Notes under the pieces: model-generated
Database searches by the model: none
What the model was told of the DNA's origin: nothing
What the model saw: the letters and a program-made list of their open reading frames with translations, nothing else
Assembly (NCBI GenBank): GCA_050300015.1
Contig: JBNKWZ010000004.1
Location: 1-64,000, forward strand
Direction: 5' to 3'
Source: CAYZQH01 sp050300015
Lineage (GTDB): Bacteria; Pseudomonadota; Gammaproteobacteria; Pseudomonadales; Cellvibrionaceae
DNA: 64,000 bases
Shown here: positions 1 through 8,069 of the stretch, in pieces
How the letters are laid out: each line of letters opens with the position of its first letter
Position numbering within the stretch: position 1 is the first letter of the stretch
Translations under genes and position numbers: made by a program

Positions 1-142
1 GAAAATACTAAGCTGAATTGTCGGTTTCTTGTGTCTTTTCTTAGTGATTAAACATCACCCACACAAGATCCCACACGCTTTGCTTGACCTCTTTGTTAAA
101 CCGCTCCAGCCTGCTTGAGGCTTGGATGCCACCGTTTGGTGA

Positions 143-177
143 GGCGCGCATTTTACGCATTTTTAAGAACTTGGCAA
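143..177 (-). promoter_or_regulatory. rRNA operon P1-type promoter reading off the left edge
   Basis: On the minus strand there is TTGCCA (172-177), a 16-base spacer and TAAAAT (150-155). A GCGCGCC discriminator (143-149) follows directly. A near-consensus promoter with a GC-rich discriminator is the hallmark of stringently controlled stable-RNA promoters. AT-rich DNA upstream (about 178-206) could be an UP element. Downstream, minus-strand bases 105-92 read GGTTTAACAAAGAG, like the boxA antiterminator region of rrn leaders. The next bases, TCAAGCAAAGCGTGTGGG, resemble the leader before 16S rRNA in Pseudomonas and relatives. The 16S gene itself would lie outside the window, so this is inferred from the promoter and leader. 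Confidence 0.7.
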
Positions 178-239
178 CCACTTTCTTTAAAATAATGTAA
201 CGATTTTACGCGCCGGTCGCTCAGGGGCTTTTTAACAAA

Positions 240-256
240 CCCTCCCCAAGCGAGGG
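240..256 (-). terminator. Possible terminator after pssA
   Basis: On the minus strand CCCTC (256-252) and GAGGG (244-240) form a short stem around a 7-base loop, followed by TTTGTT. It lies about 28 bases after the pssA stop codon and ahead of the rRNA promoter. The stem is only five pairs, so this is a moderate call. Confidence 0.4.
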
Positions 257-283
257 CCGCGAATTATGAAGAGACGGTTGCGG

Positions 284-1156
284 CTAGTCAACCGATTTTT
301 GAGGATCTTCCGAAGTTTTTTCGTCTTGTGCCGGGCCGTCGTCGTCGGCACCAGAAGCAGCCGCAGGCTTACGCAATTTCAACAACCACATCACAGGGCC
401 TGAAAGACCGTAAACACAAGCCATGGTCAGCAGAACGCGAGCAGGGTCAATCACCACCACCACAAAGATCAAAAGCGCTGCCAACATCACCACAAACGGT
501 ACGCGACCACGCACATTCAAGCCTTTAAAACTGGTGTACTGAACATTGGAGACCATAAGCAACCCTAGAACAACGGTTAATATCCCAACCAATACGGAGA
601 CAAAATAAGAGGGCGTTACATCGTGCCAACTCCACACGATAGTGGCCAAAACCGCCGCCGAAGGAGGACTTGCCAGCCCTACAAATACGCTTTTGTCTAC
701 TTTGGCAACCTGAGTATTAAAGCGTGCTAGGCGAAGCGCTGCACAGGCGGAAAACAAAAACGCCGCAGCCCAGCCAAATTTACCCAGAGGCTCCAGCCCC
801 CAACTGAACATCACAAGCGCGGGCGCCAAACCAAACGACACCATATCCGACAGACTGTCGTACTCCACACCAAACGCACTCGTGGTGTTGGTCATACGCG
901 CAATACGACCATCAAAACCGTCCAACAACTGCGCCACAATAATAGCGAGCCCCGCACTGGCAAAATTGCCATTCATACCAGAAATAATCGCAAAGAAACC
1001 GGCGAACAATGCCGCAGTGGTAATTAAGTTTGGCAGGAGATAAACGCCATTTCGCCGCACTTTTCGGCCACTGGCACTGGTAACTTCCTCGACGTGATCG
1101 TCGACTATGTTGAGCAGAGAACTGTCAACATCTTCTTTTTGCACTTGATCGGACAT
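284..1156 (-). CDS. pssA: CDP-diacylglycerol-serine O-phosphatidyltransferase
   Basis: Inner-membrane enzyme that joins serine to CDP-diacylglycerol, giving phosphatidylserine, the precursor of phosphatidylethanolamine. The CDP-alcohol phosphotransferase signature DG-x2-AR-x8-G-x3-D-x3-D is complete at residues 82-104 (DGRIAR, then G96, D100, D104). Several hydrophobic membrane segments follow, and the tail is charged and low-complexity. The start is uncertain: an ATG at 1156 gives 290 residues beginning MSDQVQKED, while an in-frame GTG at 1174 adds six. Neither has a strong ribosome site; the ATG form matches the usual N-terminus better. Neighbouring ilvC is on the same strand, about 250 bases upstream, as in Pseudomonas, where pssA lies near ilvC. 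Confidence 0.93.
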   Translation of the reverse strand: MSDQVQKEDVDSSLLNIVDDHVEEVTSASGRKVRRNGVYLLPNLITTAALFAGFFAIISGMNGNFASAGLAIIVAQLLDGFDGRIARMTNTTSAFGVEYDSLSDMVSFGLAPALVMFSWGLEPLGKFGWAAAFLFSACAALRLARFNTQVAKVDKSVFVGLASPPSAAVLATIVWSWHDVTPSYFVSVLVGILTVVLGLLMVSNVQYTSFKGLNVRGRVPFVVMLAALLIFVVVVIDPARVLLTMACVYGLSGPVMWLLKLRKPAAASGADDDGPAQDEKTSEDPQKSVD

Positions 1157-1413
1157 GGGCACACTCGCATCCACAATGAAGACATAATGGTAACTCAGGC
1201 CATCCGGTCACGCTATGACCGCAGAAAGAAATTTGACAGACGAGACAGAACAAACAGAAGGAGCCGCCCCATCCCAGGTGCGGCCAACAATGATGCAATT
1301 GATCCGGCGTATCAATCGCTCGCGCGAAATCATACATTTGCGTTAACGATTTTGGAGGCTCTTCCGTGTGCCTCGTCAGTACCCACTTGAAACTCACGTT
1401 TCAGCGATGGGCA

Positions 1414-2430
1414 CTAATTCTTGGTTTTGTCGATGATTTTATTGGATTCAATCCAAGGCATCATTTCACGCAGTTTAGCCCCGACTTGCTCAATGGGATG
1501 CGCAGCATTGTTACGACGATAGGCTGTCATTGATGGGTAGTTGGTAGCGCCTTCAGAGATAAACATCTTGGCGTACTCACCATTCTGAATACGCTTTAAC
1601 GCATTGCGCATGGCCTTACGGCTTTCCTCATTGATGACTTCCGGACCGGTCACGTACTCACCGTATTCGGCGTTGTTGGAGATGGAGTAGTTCATATTGG
1701 CGATACCGCCTTCATACATGAGATCCACGATCAACTTTAACTCATGAAGACATTCAAAGTACGCCATTTCAGGCGCGTATCCCGCTTCGGTCAGCGTTTC
1801 AAAACCCATCTTCACCAACTCTACCGCTCCACCACAGAGCACGGCTTGCTCACCAAATAGATCTGTCTCGGTTTCGTCTTTAAAGGTGGTCTCAATAATA
1901 CCGGTACGGCCGCCACCAATGGCGCTGGCGTAAGACAGCCCCACCTGTAAAGCATTGCCTGAGGCGTCTTGATGAATTGCCACCAGGTCGGGAATACCAC
2001 CACCCTTGGTGAACTCAGACCGCACGGTGTGACCCGGTGCTTTTGGCGCTATCATTATTACGTCCAAATCTGCACGGGGTACCACTTGGTTGTAGTGGAT
2101 GGCAAAGCCGTGGGCAAAGGCCAACGTGCCGCCTTGCTTGAGATTGGGTTCAATCTCGTTTTTGTACAAAGTCGACTGGAATTCATCGGGAGTGAGTATC
2201 ATCACCACATCAGCGCTCGCCACCGCCTCGGCAACCGGTGCCACGCGCAAACCTGCAGCTTCGGCTTTTTGGGCAGAGGCTGAGCTTGAGCGCAAGCCCA
2301 CAACCACGTCTACACCAGAATCTTTCAAGTTATTGGCATGCGCATGCCCTTGCGAGCCGTAGCCAATCACAGCCACTTTCTTAGATCGAATAATGGAAAG
2401 ATCACAATCTTTATCGTAATACACTTTCAT
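1414..2430 (-). CDS. ilvC: Ketol-acid reductoisomerase
   Basis: NADPH- and Mg-dependent enzyme of valine, leucine and isoleucine synthesis; it isomerises and reduces acetolactate or acetohydroxybutyrate. The N-terminal Rossmann domain carries GYGSQGHAHANNLKDSG, and the C-terminal half is the knotted helical domain (SNNAEYGEYVTGP). The frame is open upstream to 2541, but the ATG at 2430 begins MKVYYDKDCDLS, the standard IlvC N-terminus. It has GGGGTGA just upstream and gives 338 residues, the normal class I length. It is transcribed away from ilvY, so control by the IlvY activator with its inducer acetolactate is expected. Confidence 0.97.
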   Translation of the reverse strand: MKVYYDKDCDLSIIRSKKVAVIGYGSQGHAHANNLKDSGVDVVVGLRSSSASAQKAEAAGLRVAPVAEAVASADVVMILTPDEFQSTLYKNEIEPNLKQGGTLAFAHGFAIHYNQVVPRADLDVIMIAPKAPGHTVRSEFTKGGGIPDLVAIHQDASGNALQVGLSYASAIGGGRTGIIETTFKDETETDLFGEQAVLCGGAVELVKMGFETLTEAGYAPEMAYFECLHELKLIVDLMYEGGIANMNYSISNNAEYGEYVTGPEVINEESRKAMRNALKRIQNGEYAKMFISEGATNYPSMTAYRRNNAAHPIEQVGAKLREMMPWIESNKIIDKTKN

Positions 2431-2521
2431 AGCTTCACCCCATTGTGAAATTGGTACATAAAAGAAGGCGCCATGGTAAAGCTCAAGAAATATTGTGTAA
2501 AATGAATTATTTAAAACCAAT

Positions 2522-2540
2522 TGTTTCATTTTTTGAAACA
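2522..2540. promoter_or_regulatory. Palindromic LysR-type operator between ilvC and ilvY
   Basis: TGTTTCA and TGAAACA form a perfect 7-base inverted repeat around five T residues, in the 140-base gap between divergent ilvC and ilvY. A second, weaker array of ATGAAA motifs follows at 2540-2553. In E. coli, IlvY binds tandem operators in the equivalent gap. The position and dyad fit, but the sequence is assigned by context only. Confidence 0.55.
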
Positions 2541-2570
2541 TGAAAATAATGAAACCCTCCGGAGGACATC

Positions 2571-3464
2571 ATGGACGCCACCAAACTCCGCCAGTTTATT
2601 GCCCTGGCAGAAACCCTCCATTTTGGTAAAGCCAGCAAGCAGTGTCATGTCAGCCCATCCACCCTGTCGCGCAACATTTCTCAATTAGAAGAAGAGCTCA
2701 ATACCACTTTGTTCCACCGGGACAATCGATCGGTGGTCATCACACAGGAAGGCAGGCAACTGCAGCAATTCGCCAAAGACACCCTCGGCCAATGGCAAAC
2801 ACTCAAACAAATGGTCATGGCCAATGCCGATCAGTTGCGGGGCGCACTGAGCTTTTATTGTTCAGTTACCGCAAGCTATAGCTTTTTATACGACGTATTG
2901 ATGGGGTTTCGACGACAACATCCATTGGTTGAAATCCTACTGCACACGGGCGACCCAGCTTTGGCCGTGGACCGGGTGCTGTCGGGGCAAGAAGACATCT
3001 CGATTGCCGCACGCCTGGATGTCATGCCCCCGGGGGTGAAGTTTAAGCGCATGACCTTCTCACCCCTGGTGTTTATTCAACCCATTGACGCCTGTGCACT
3101 CTCGTGGTGGCCTGAACCCAACACCTCCGACTTTTGGCACACGGTGCCTTATATTTTGTCGGAACAAGGCGTAACGCGTCAGCGGCTCGACCGCTGGTTT
3201 CGCCAAAAGCACATCACCCCCAAGATCTACGCACAGGTCGCAGGCCATGAAGCCATTGTGAGCATGGTGAGTTTGGGGTTCGGTGTCGGGGTTATTCCTA
3301 AGATCGTACTAGACAACAGCCCTTTGTCAGACAAAGTAGCGGAAGCACCCAATGCACCCCAACTACAACCCTACGAGGTGGGTTTGTGCGTATTGGAAAA
3401 AACCTTAAAAAACCCTTTGGTCCGGGCGTTTTGGGAGCAAGCGCCGCAACACATCAACGCTTAG
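2571..3464 (+). CDS. ilvY: LysR-family regulator of ilvC
   Basis: Transcription factor expected to activate divergent ilvC and repress itself. The N-terminal winged helix-turn-helix (about residues 1-60) contains HFGKASKQCHVSPSTLSRNI, very close to E. coli IlvY. The rest is the LysR effector-binding domain, with IlvY-like stretches FYCSVTASYSFL and GGHEA-type HEAIVSMVSLGFGVGVIPK. The length of 297 residues matches the family. A strong GGAGGA ribosome site lies seven bases before the ATG. The divergent arrangement with ilvC and the palindrome at 2522-2540 support the assignment. The 3' end overlaps the convergent gene at 3454 by 11 bases. Confidence 0.92.
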   Translation: MDATKLRQFIALAETLHFGKASKQCHVSPSTLSRNISQLEEELNTTLFHRDNRSVVITQEGRQLQQFAKDTLGQWQTLKQMVMANADQLRGALSFYCSVTASYSFLYDVLMGFRRQHPLVEILLHTGDPALAVDRVLSGQEDISIAARLDVMPPGVKFKRMTFSPLVFIQPIDACALSWWPEPNTSDFWHTVPYILSEQGVTRQRLDRWFRQKHITPKIYAQVAGHEAIVSMVSLGFGVGVIPKIVLDNSPLSDKVAEAPNAPQLQPYEVGLCVLEKTLKNPLVRAFWEQAPQHINA

Positions 3465-4092
3465 TTAACTGGGTGGCGGTAACGGCCTCGTCATTCACCT
3501 CACACCTTGCCTGATATTTCAATTCGACACCCCAAATACTTTTGGCATCAAAGTCAACTTCAAAGACGGCATCTTGCTCACTAAATTCGATCGGCTCGGG
3601 ATGACCCTCGTGAAGCCATGTTAAGTTCAACATCATTTTGGTGCGCGCTTGCAATTGCACTTCACACATTTTCCAAAGCATCAACTTACGTTGTGCTATG
3701 GCCTCTTGCCGTTTGGCCTCCTCTTCTCTTTTTATTCTAGCCTCTTCTTCGGGGGTCAACGCTACTTCAATGGGTTTAGGTGTGGTTAGGGTTTCAAAAC
3801 TGAGGCCGTCTACCATTTCATTGTAAGAACGACCATCCGGTTGTCGGCACAGTATTCGAAAAATAGGATGCCCAGGTCTGCTTTGATCTAAGTCTAAAGT
3901 GCCTTCCATTACTTCCGTGCAGCGACTAATAGCTTCGGCTGCCTGCGCAGAATGCACCAAGGGCAAGTAGTGAATTTGATGCGATCTCGCAAGCCACAAA
4001 CGCGATTCATCCAAAGCGAAAGCCAGGGGGTGACACACCGTTAAAAACCCAACACTAAGAAATCGTTTGTATCTTTTTAGAAAACATTGCAT
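3454..4092 (-). CDS. Secreted or periplasmic protein of unknown function
   Basis: I do not recognise this family. The ATG at 4092 gives 212 residues. The start has a basic stretch then a hydrophobic segment ending LAFALDE, which looks like a signal peptide. The middle (about residues 110-135) is highly charged and probably helical (EEEARIKREEEAKRQE). The C-terminal part is rich in beta-type residues. A TTG at 4107 could add five residues. The start overlaps the end of the upstream PilZ gene by 38 bases, so the two are probably co-transcribed, and it overlaps the convergent ilvY end. The pairing with PilZ hints at an envelope role, but that is inference. Confidence 0.6.
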   Translation of the reverse strand: MQCFLKRYKRFLSVGFLTVCHPLAFALDESRLWLARSHQIHYLPLVHSAQAAEAISRCTEVMEGTLDLDQSRPGHPIFRILCRQPDGRSYNEMVDGLSFETLTTPKPIEVALTPEEEARIKREEEAKRQEAIAQRKLMLWKMCEVQLQARTKMMLNLTWLHEGHPEPIEFSEQDAVFEVDFDAKSIWGVELKYQARCEVNDEAVTATQLTKR

Positions 4093-4807
4093 GAAACAAA
4101 AAACCAAATAAAACCAATAGAGAGTCTTCGTCGCAAGACTTAAATTCTAAACCATACGTATAGCAGCCATCCTTTAAAGTTCGCGATCGAATGATGGTAT
4201 CCACCTTTAACCGTCGTTGCATGTCAGCCACGTGAAACTTACCTTTGACCTCCACCGTCTCACCTACGCGCCCAAGCTCCTCTTCGGTTTCAATACACGC
4301 GCCACTGGCGCTGATATCACACGCCTTACCTGTGACGATACCGACATTGGAATCTGATACGTTTTCCAACAGCACAGGGAAGACCACTTGCACACGAATA
4401 GCGCCACGAACTTCCTTAAATTTAATACTTTTGGGGTAATCCAAATACACCAAAATAGTGGGCTCTTCCCCAACAAACAAAACAACACTATGAAATAAAG
4501 CCACCCCAGTGGCCAATTTTGCTCGAACAACAACAGGCTGGCCTTCACTGAGCTGCGGTAAGATGCCCTGCTCATCCGGGCCAATCAATATGGCCTCTTC
4601 GGGAATACAGCCAATCAGCTGGCAGCTAAAGGTTTCTTTCGGTATAGACGGGTTGGGAATCAGAGTGAGCGCCTGCCCAAACCTCAAATCGAGATTGGAA
4701 AATTCAGAAAATGAATAAGGCTCTGTTGACATAAGGCTCGAAAAAATGAAACCGGTTTCATAAGTGGTATTCAACACACACTCGCCGTTCAACCCAATAA
4801 CGCCCAT
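4055..4807 (-). CDS. PilZ-domain protein with YcgR-like N-terminal domain
   Basis: Probable cyclic-di-GMP receptor. The C-terminal PilZ domain (about residues 135-245) shows both binding motifs: RxxxR in RGAIR, and DxSxxG in DISASG. The N-terminal part (FGQALTLIP...LIGPDEQGILP) resembles the YcgR N-terminal (flagellar brake) domain. No signal peptide or membrane helix is obvious, so it should be cytoplasmic. A start at 4732 (MSTEPYSF) is possible; neither start has a good ribosome site. It overlaps the next gene (end 4092) and may be its operon partner. It probably links c-di-GMP to motility or envelope behaviour; the target is unknown. Confidence 0.82.
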   Translation of the reverse strand: MGVIGLNGECVLNTTYETGFIFSSLMSTEPYSFSEFSNLDLRFGQALTLIPNPSIPKETFSCQLIGCIPEEAILIGPDEQGILPQLSEGQPVVVRAKLATGVALFHSVVLFVGEEPTILVYLDYPKSIKFKEVRGAIRVQVVFPVLLENVSDSNVGIVTGKACDISASGACIETEEELGRVGETVEVKGKFHVADMQRRLKVDTIIRSRTLKDGCYTYGLEFKSCDEDSLLVLFGFLFHAMFSKKIQTIS

Positions 4808-4946
4808 AGCGTTTATACACTCAAATAATCACGGTGGGCTAAGGTGCCCGGCAAACACATCGTCCAAGCGCCCTACATTTTATAAGCATAGACGGTTTAT
4901 GAAAAACGAAGGGGTTACTTACCACCAAACGCGTGCTTGACGGCAA

Positions 4947-5591
4947 TTAAACCGTTTTGGTGTATTCCTTATTCCAGGCCAATAGGTGCAACGCTAAGGT
5001 CTGAGCCTGCTCATAAAGGCTCAACAGCTCCTCTTGTGTGCCGGAGACCCCTGCATAGGGTTTGACGCCCGCCAGTCCTAACTGGCTCTCACCGGCGGGA
5101 AATTTCTGACGGTAAGTCTCTAACTTCCACCTCAAGCCGTGCACCATATTGCGAAAATACAACAGCTTGGTATTCAAATGGACCCGAGTGAAATCTAATA
5201 TTTCGCCAAACACCGCGAAATCCGTGCAAAAGACCAGGGCACTCTTGCATGAGGTGTCCACAATCACCGTGGCAGCACGCTTATGGTTCAGCAACACCGC
5301 AAGATCTCCAAACACCTCTCCCGATGCAATTTGATTGACTCTGCGAATACCCAAAGGCTTAACCCCCGCATAAACTGCCAGCCGCCCCTTCAATAAAAAG
5401 AACAACCAATCATCTTGCTGCCCAGCTTCAATGATCATTTCTCCCACGCGATATTCCGCCATACGCGAGTAGCGCATCAGCAACTTATATTGGGCTTCAT
5501 CTTGCTGCTTGACTTGCCGATAAAAGGGAACCGACGCTAAGAGTTGATTTAAGGCCTCTTGAGGATAGAGATCGAGGGGATGAACGTACAT
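4947..5591 (-). CDS. Cyclic nucleotide-binding-domain protein without a DNA-binding domain
   Basis: A 214-residue protein with a Crp-type cyclic nucleotide-binding fold at about residues 30-150: GEMIIEAGQQDDWLFFLLKG, then SGEVFGDLAVLLNHKRAATV. The last stretch corresponds to the phosphate-binding cassette, where functional cAMP sites usually have GE...R-(S/T)A; here G-E-V-F-G-D and R-A-A are kept. The C-terminal 60 residues are not a helix-turn-helix, so it is not a classical Crp transcription factor. It may sense a nucleotide and act through protein contacts. It sits beside a PilZ protein and near an orphan receiver protein, which suggests a signalling neighbourhood. Confidence 0.8.
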   Translation of the reverse strand: MYVHPLDLYPQEALNQLLASVPFYRQVKQQDEAQYKLLMRYSRMAEYRVGEMIIEAGQQDDWLFFLLKGRLAVYAGVKPLGIRRVNQIASGEVFGDLAVLLNHKRAATVIVDTSCKSALVFCTDFAVFGEILDFTRVHLNTKLLYFRNMVHGLRWKLETYRQKFPAGESQLGLAGVKPYAGVSGTQEELLSLYEQAQTLALHLLAWNKEYTKTV

Positions 5592-5985
5592 TCGCGTGGA
5601 CGGCCCTTACAATTGTTATTAAGATGGCGAAGTGGGAACGATGTTTTACAAAACCACTCCAAAGATTAGGGAGATACGCGCCATTCTGATAAGCGCACCA
5701 CGCAATTACAATTTGCCCCTAATGCAAACTGCAGTTGCGAATTGGTATGTATGAAAGCGCAGATCTACCGTATTTGCAAACATTTTGCGCACCGATAATA
5801 CGAGGGAGTACTAGGCCTCACCAGGATCCTCTTATCGGCAACGAGCAGACTGGCCAATTCAGGCTAAACTTAAAAGGACTAAACTTAAGCTTGACGGCAA
5901 ATTAAATAGACAACCCGCTTAGCAGCGGATTGACAGAAACTTGACAGACTTTAGATGAAAACCAAATGACCTGTATGAGTATGGC
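5592..5985. other. 394-base intergenic region with short direct repeats
   Basis: Divergent upstream region of the cNMP-binding gene (left) and the chalcone-isomerase-like gene (right). CTAAACTTAA occurs twice at about 5864-5891, and TTGACAGA occurs twice 11 bases apart (5930-5937 and 5941-5948). The second TTGACA could be a -35 element for the right-hand gene. No open frame with family resemblance was seen. Confidence 0.4.
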
Positions 5986-7233
5986 ATGAAGCAAGTATAC
6001 AAATTTTTAGCGCGCACCTTTACACTGCTGCTTTGTGCAAGCTGGATAACCAACTGTTGGGCAGACTTAACACTCAACGGTATCGCCACGCACACCAATT
6101 ACGGTCAAGATCAATTTATCGCAGCTGTTTACTGTGAATCGCCCACCACTGATTCACGTGCCCTTCTACTCGACGAAGGCCGCAAAGCCTTGGAGGTGCG
6201 CGTGGTAGTTGAGCAGCTTCACGCGCGTCGCTTTAAGCGGATGTGGGTGGAGAGCATTGCCATCAATGCCGGCTCCGTGGAGTTAGAAAGCCAGGCCGAA
6301 AACATGGCGAAATTTGCCAATCTGTTAAAGATGAAGCTACATGTTGGCGACATTTTCAGGGTGGAGCGCGACCCCAAATCCGGCGTAAAGGTGTTATTTG
6401 ATGGCCATGAACTCGGCACCATTCAAGACCCGCACTTTTTTGACCTGTTACTGAGAACCTGGGTAGGCCCTGTGCCGCTTTCCACCCAGTTCAAAAAAAA
6501 CCTGCTTGCAGCGGGTAACGTGAATGACGACCAACGCCGTATTTTTAACGCCACAAAACCAAGCCCCAGTCGCGTTCTGGCCATTACCAACGCGTTAAGC
6601 AGCGCAACTGCTGCTGCCTCTTCCGCACCGCCAGCGCCTTCTAAAAACAAAAAACCTGCCTCTTCTCCCTCAAAAGTGAGCAAAGCCAGCCCCAAGACTG
6701 CTGCGGTATCGACCTCGCCATCTGGTCCGAAAACTGCCGCCACATCGAATCGTAAGGCTGCCCAGAAAAACACCACACAAGGCAAAGCTGTTGCACCAGC
6801 CCCCCCACGTCCAACCACTGAAGAAACAGCGGTTTCGAAGGCTGGGTCACGGACAAACACTGGGCTGAAAGGAGAGGAAGGCCTGTTTGACGACGACGAT
6901 ATTTTAGACGGGGACTCTGAACCTTTCACCGCAGAGAATTTACTGAATCAACAATTGTATATTTCTAAGCTTACGCACTGGACCAGAAATTTTGTGGAGT
7001 ATCCAGCCAGTGCGTTGCTAGAAGAGCAAGAAGGGAGCGTGCGCCTAAAAGTGACCATTAACAGGCAGGGCGAAGTCCAAAATATTGATTATGAGGCAGA
7101 AGCACCTCACCTATCCTTGAACCAAGGCGCTTACGACGCTGTGCAAACGGCAAGCCCCTACCCAGCCATTCCAGACTCTATTCAAGGTGACACATTCAGC
7201 TTTTCAATTCCCATCACCTTCAAATTACAGTAG
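5986..7233 (+). CDS. Chalcone isomerase-like domain fused to a TonB C-terminal domain
   Basis: A 415-residue exported protein. A signal peptide ends at about residue 26 (NCWADL). Residues about 28-180 match the bacterial chalcone isomerase-like domain: a start of LNGIATHTNYGQDQFIAAVY, then LEVRVVVEQL and LFDGHELGTIQDPHFFDLLL. Residues about 200-305 are a long, disordered linker of Ala, Ser, Lys and Pro. Residues about 325-415 form a TonB C-terminal domain (GSVRLKVTINRQGEVQNI...SPYPAIPD...FSFSIPITF). TonB C-domains contact outer-membrane receptors; here the usual N-terminal membrane anchor is replaced by the signal peptide and the chalcone-isomerase-like domain. No ExbB/ExbD is nearby. The function is unknown. 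Confidence 0.8.
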   Translation: MKQVYKFLARTFTLLLCASWITNCWADLTLNGIATHTNYGQDQFIAAVYCESPTTDSRALLLDEGRKALEVRVVVEQLHARRFKRMWVESIAINAGSVELESQAENMAKFANLLKMKLHVGDIFRVERDPKSGVKVLFDGHELGTIQDPHFFDLLLRTWVGPVPLSTQFKKNLLAAGNVNDDQRRIFNATKPSPSRVLAITNALSSATAAASSAPPAPSKNKKPASSPSKVSKASPKTAAVSTSPSGPKTAATSNRKAAQKNTTQGKAVAPAPPRPTTEETAVSKAGSRTNTGLKGEEGLFDDDDILDGDSEPFTAENLLNQQLYISKLTHWTRNFVEYPASALLEEQEGSVRLKVTINRQGEVQNIDYEAEAPHLSLNQGAYDAVQTASPYPAIPDSIQGDTFSFSIPITFKLQ

Positions 7234-7237
7234 CACT

Positions 7238-7846
7238 CTAGCTCAGGAGCGCCAAGCGGTCCAAAATAACGCGCCGAAGGTCGTTAAGCTCAAGCGTAGA
7301 CAAGTTGTCGATGCACTTGAGTGTCACCGAATGAAGATGTAAACAAGGCGTTTTGGCGTTCAACTCGCGCAAGTCGCCCTTTACCAGTACGGGGAGAATG
7401 GGAAGGTTTGAGGGTCTTCTTTGATTAACCAATCGAAACCCTACTTGCAACGGTACAGAGCGAAACGGTTCTTCTTTACTGCGTAAAGGAATCCGCAGCA
7501 ACAGCTCACCTTTGCCCCCCGGCACAATATAAAGCCCGGTCGGCTTGATGGCATCCTCCGCCACATTTTGGAATATGTCGTGATGCGCATAGGGGTTGGG
7601 AAGTATGACCAGGCGGCTGTTTTCTTCCGCAGGCATAAAAATATTGTAGTTGGTGTACAGCTGCCGGACGGAACCCGAAAATACGCACAGTTTATTTTCG
7701 AAGTTCAAAACAAACTCATGTGCCCGTTTGCGCTGGGAAAACATGTCCAGATCCCAAATGAGGTCTTTATTGTCCTCGGAATCTTCAAGTAGTGAGTTAC
7801 TGTCTTCTAACATCCAAGCGCTGCCTTCTTCTGACGAATTTAGCAT
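7238..7846 (-). CDS. Hypothetical protein
   Basis: I do not recognise this 202-residue protein. It has an acidic N-terminus (residues 1-35, many Glu, Asp and Ser), no signal peptide and no membrane helix. The middle contains FVLNFENKLCVFSGSVRQLYT and a predicted beta-rich core with LYIVPGGKGELLLRIPL. It ends with a helix (LELNDLRRVILDRLALLS). It converges with the chalcone-isomerase-like gene, with four bases between the two stops. A cytoplasmic regulatory or structural role is possible, but nothing in the sequence decides it. Confidence 0.6.
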   Translation of the reverse strand: MLNSSEEGSAWMLEDSNSLLEDSEDNKDLIWDLDMFSQRKRAHEFVLNFENKLCVFSGSVRQLYTNYNIFMPAEENSRLVILPNPYAHHDIFQNVAEDAIKPTGLYIVPGGKGELLLRIPLRSKEEPFRSVPLQVGFRLVNQRRPSNLPILPVLVKGDLRELNAKTPCLHLHSVTLKCIDNLSTLELNDLRRVILDRLALLS

Positions 7847-8069
7847 TGATAGAAGTGCTTATTTGCACTCTACATTGATTTTAGTCCACAGCCGCCCCAT
7901 TTACCTGAAACTGGCAACAGCAATTACAACATAGGCGCTAACCATTTGATTTTATTGTTATAAAACTGATATCTAGGGGAACCTCTGAGATTAAACCCCG
8001 ATAACTTCTGGCTTTCAAAGCTTTTCGAGATCAAGGCCCAAACAAGCACTCAGACTACCAAAGTGCAGT

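Noticed and set aside
6423..6929. Minus-strand 168-codon frame inside the chalcone-isomerase-like/TonB gene
   Set aside because: It is the shadow of the Ala/Ser/Lys-rich linker, has low-complexity hydrophobic sequence and lacks any family resemblance.
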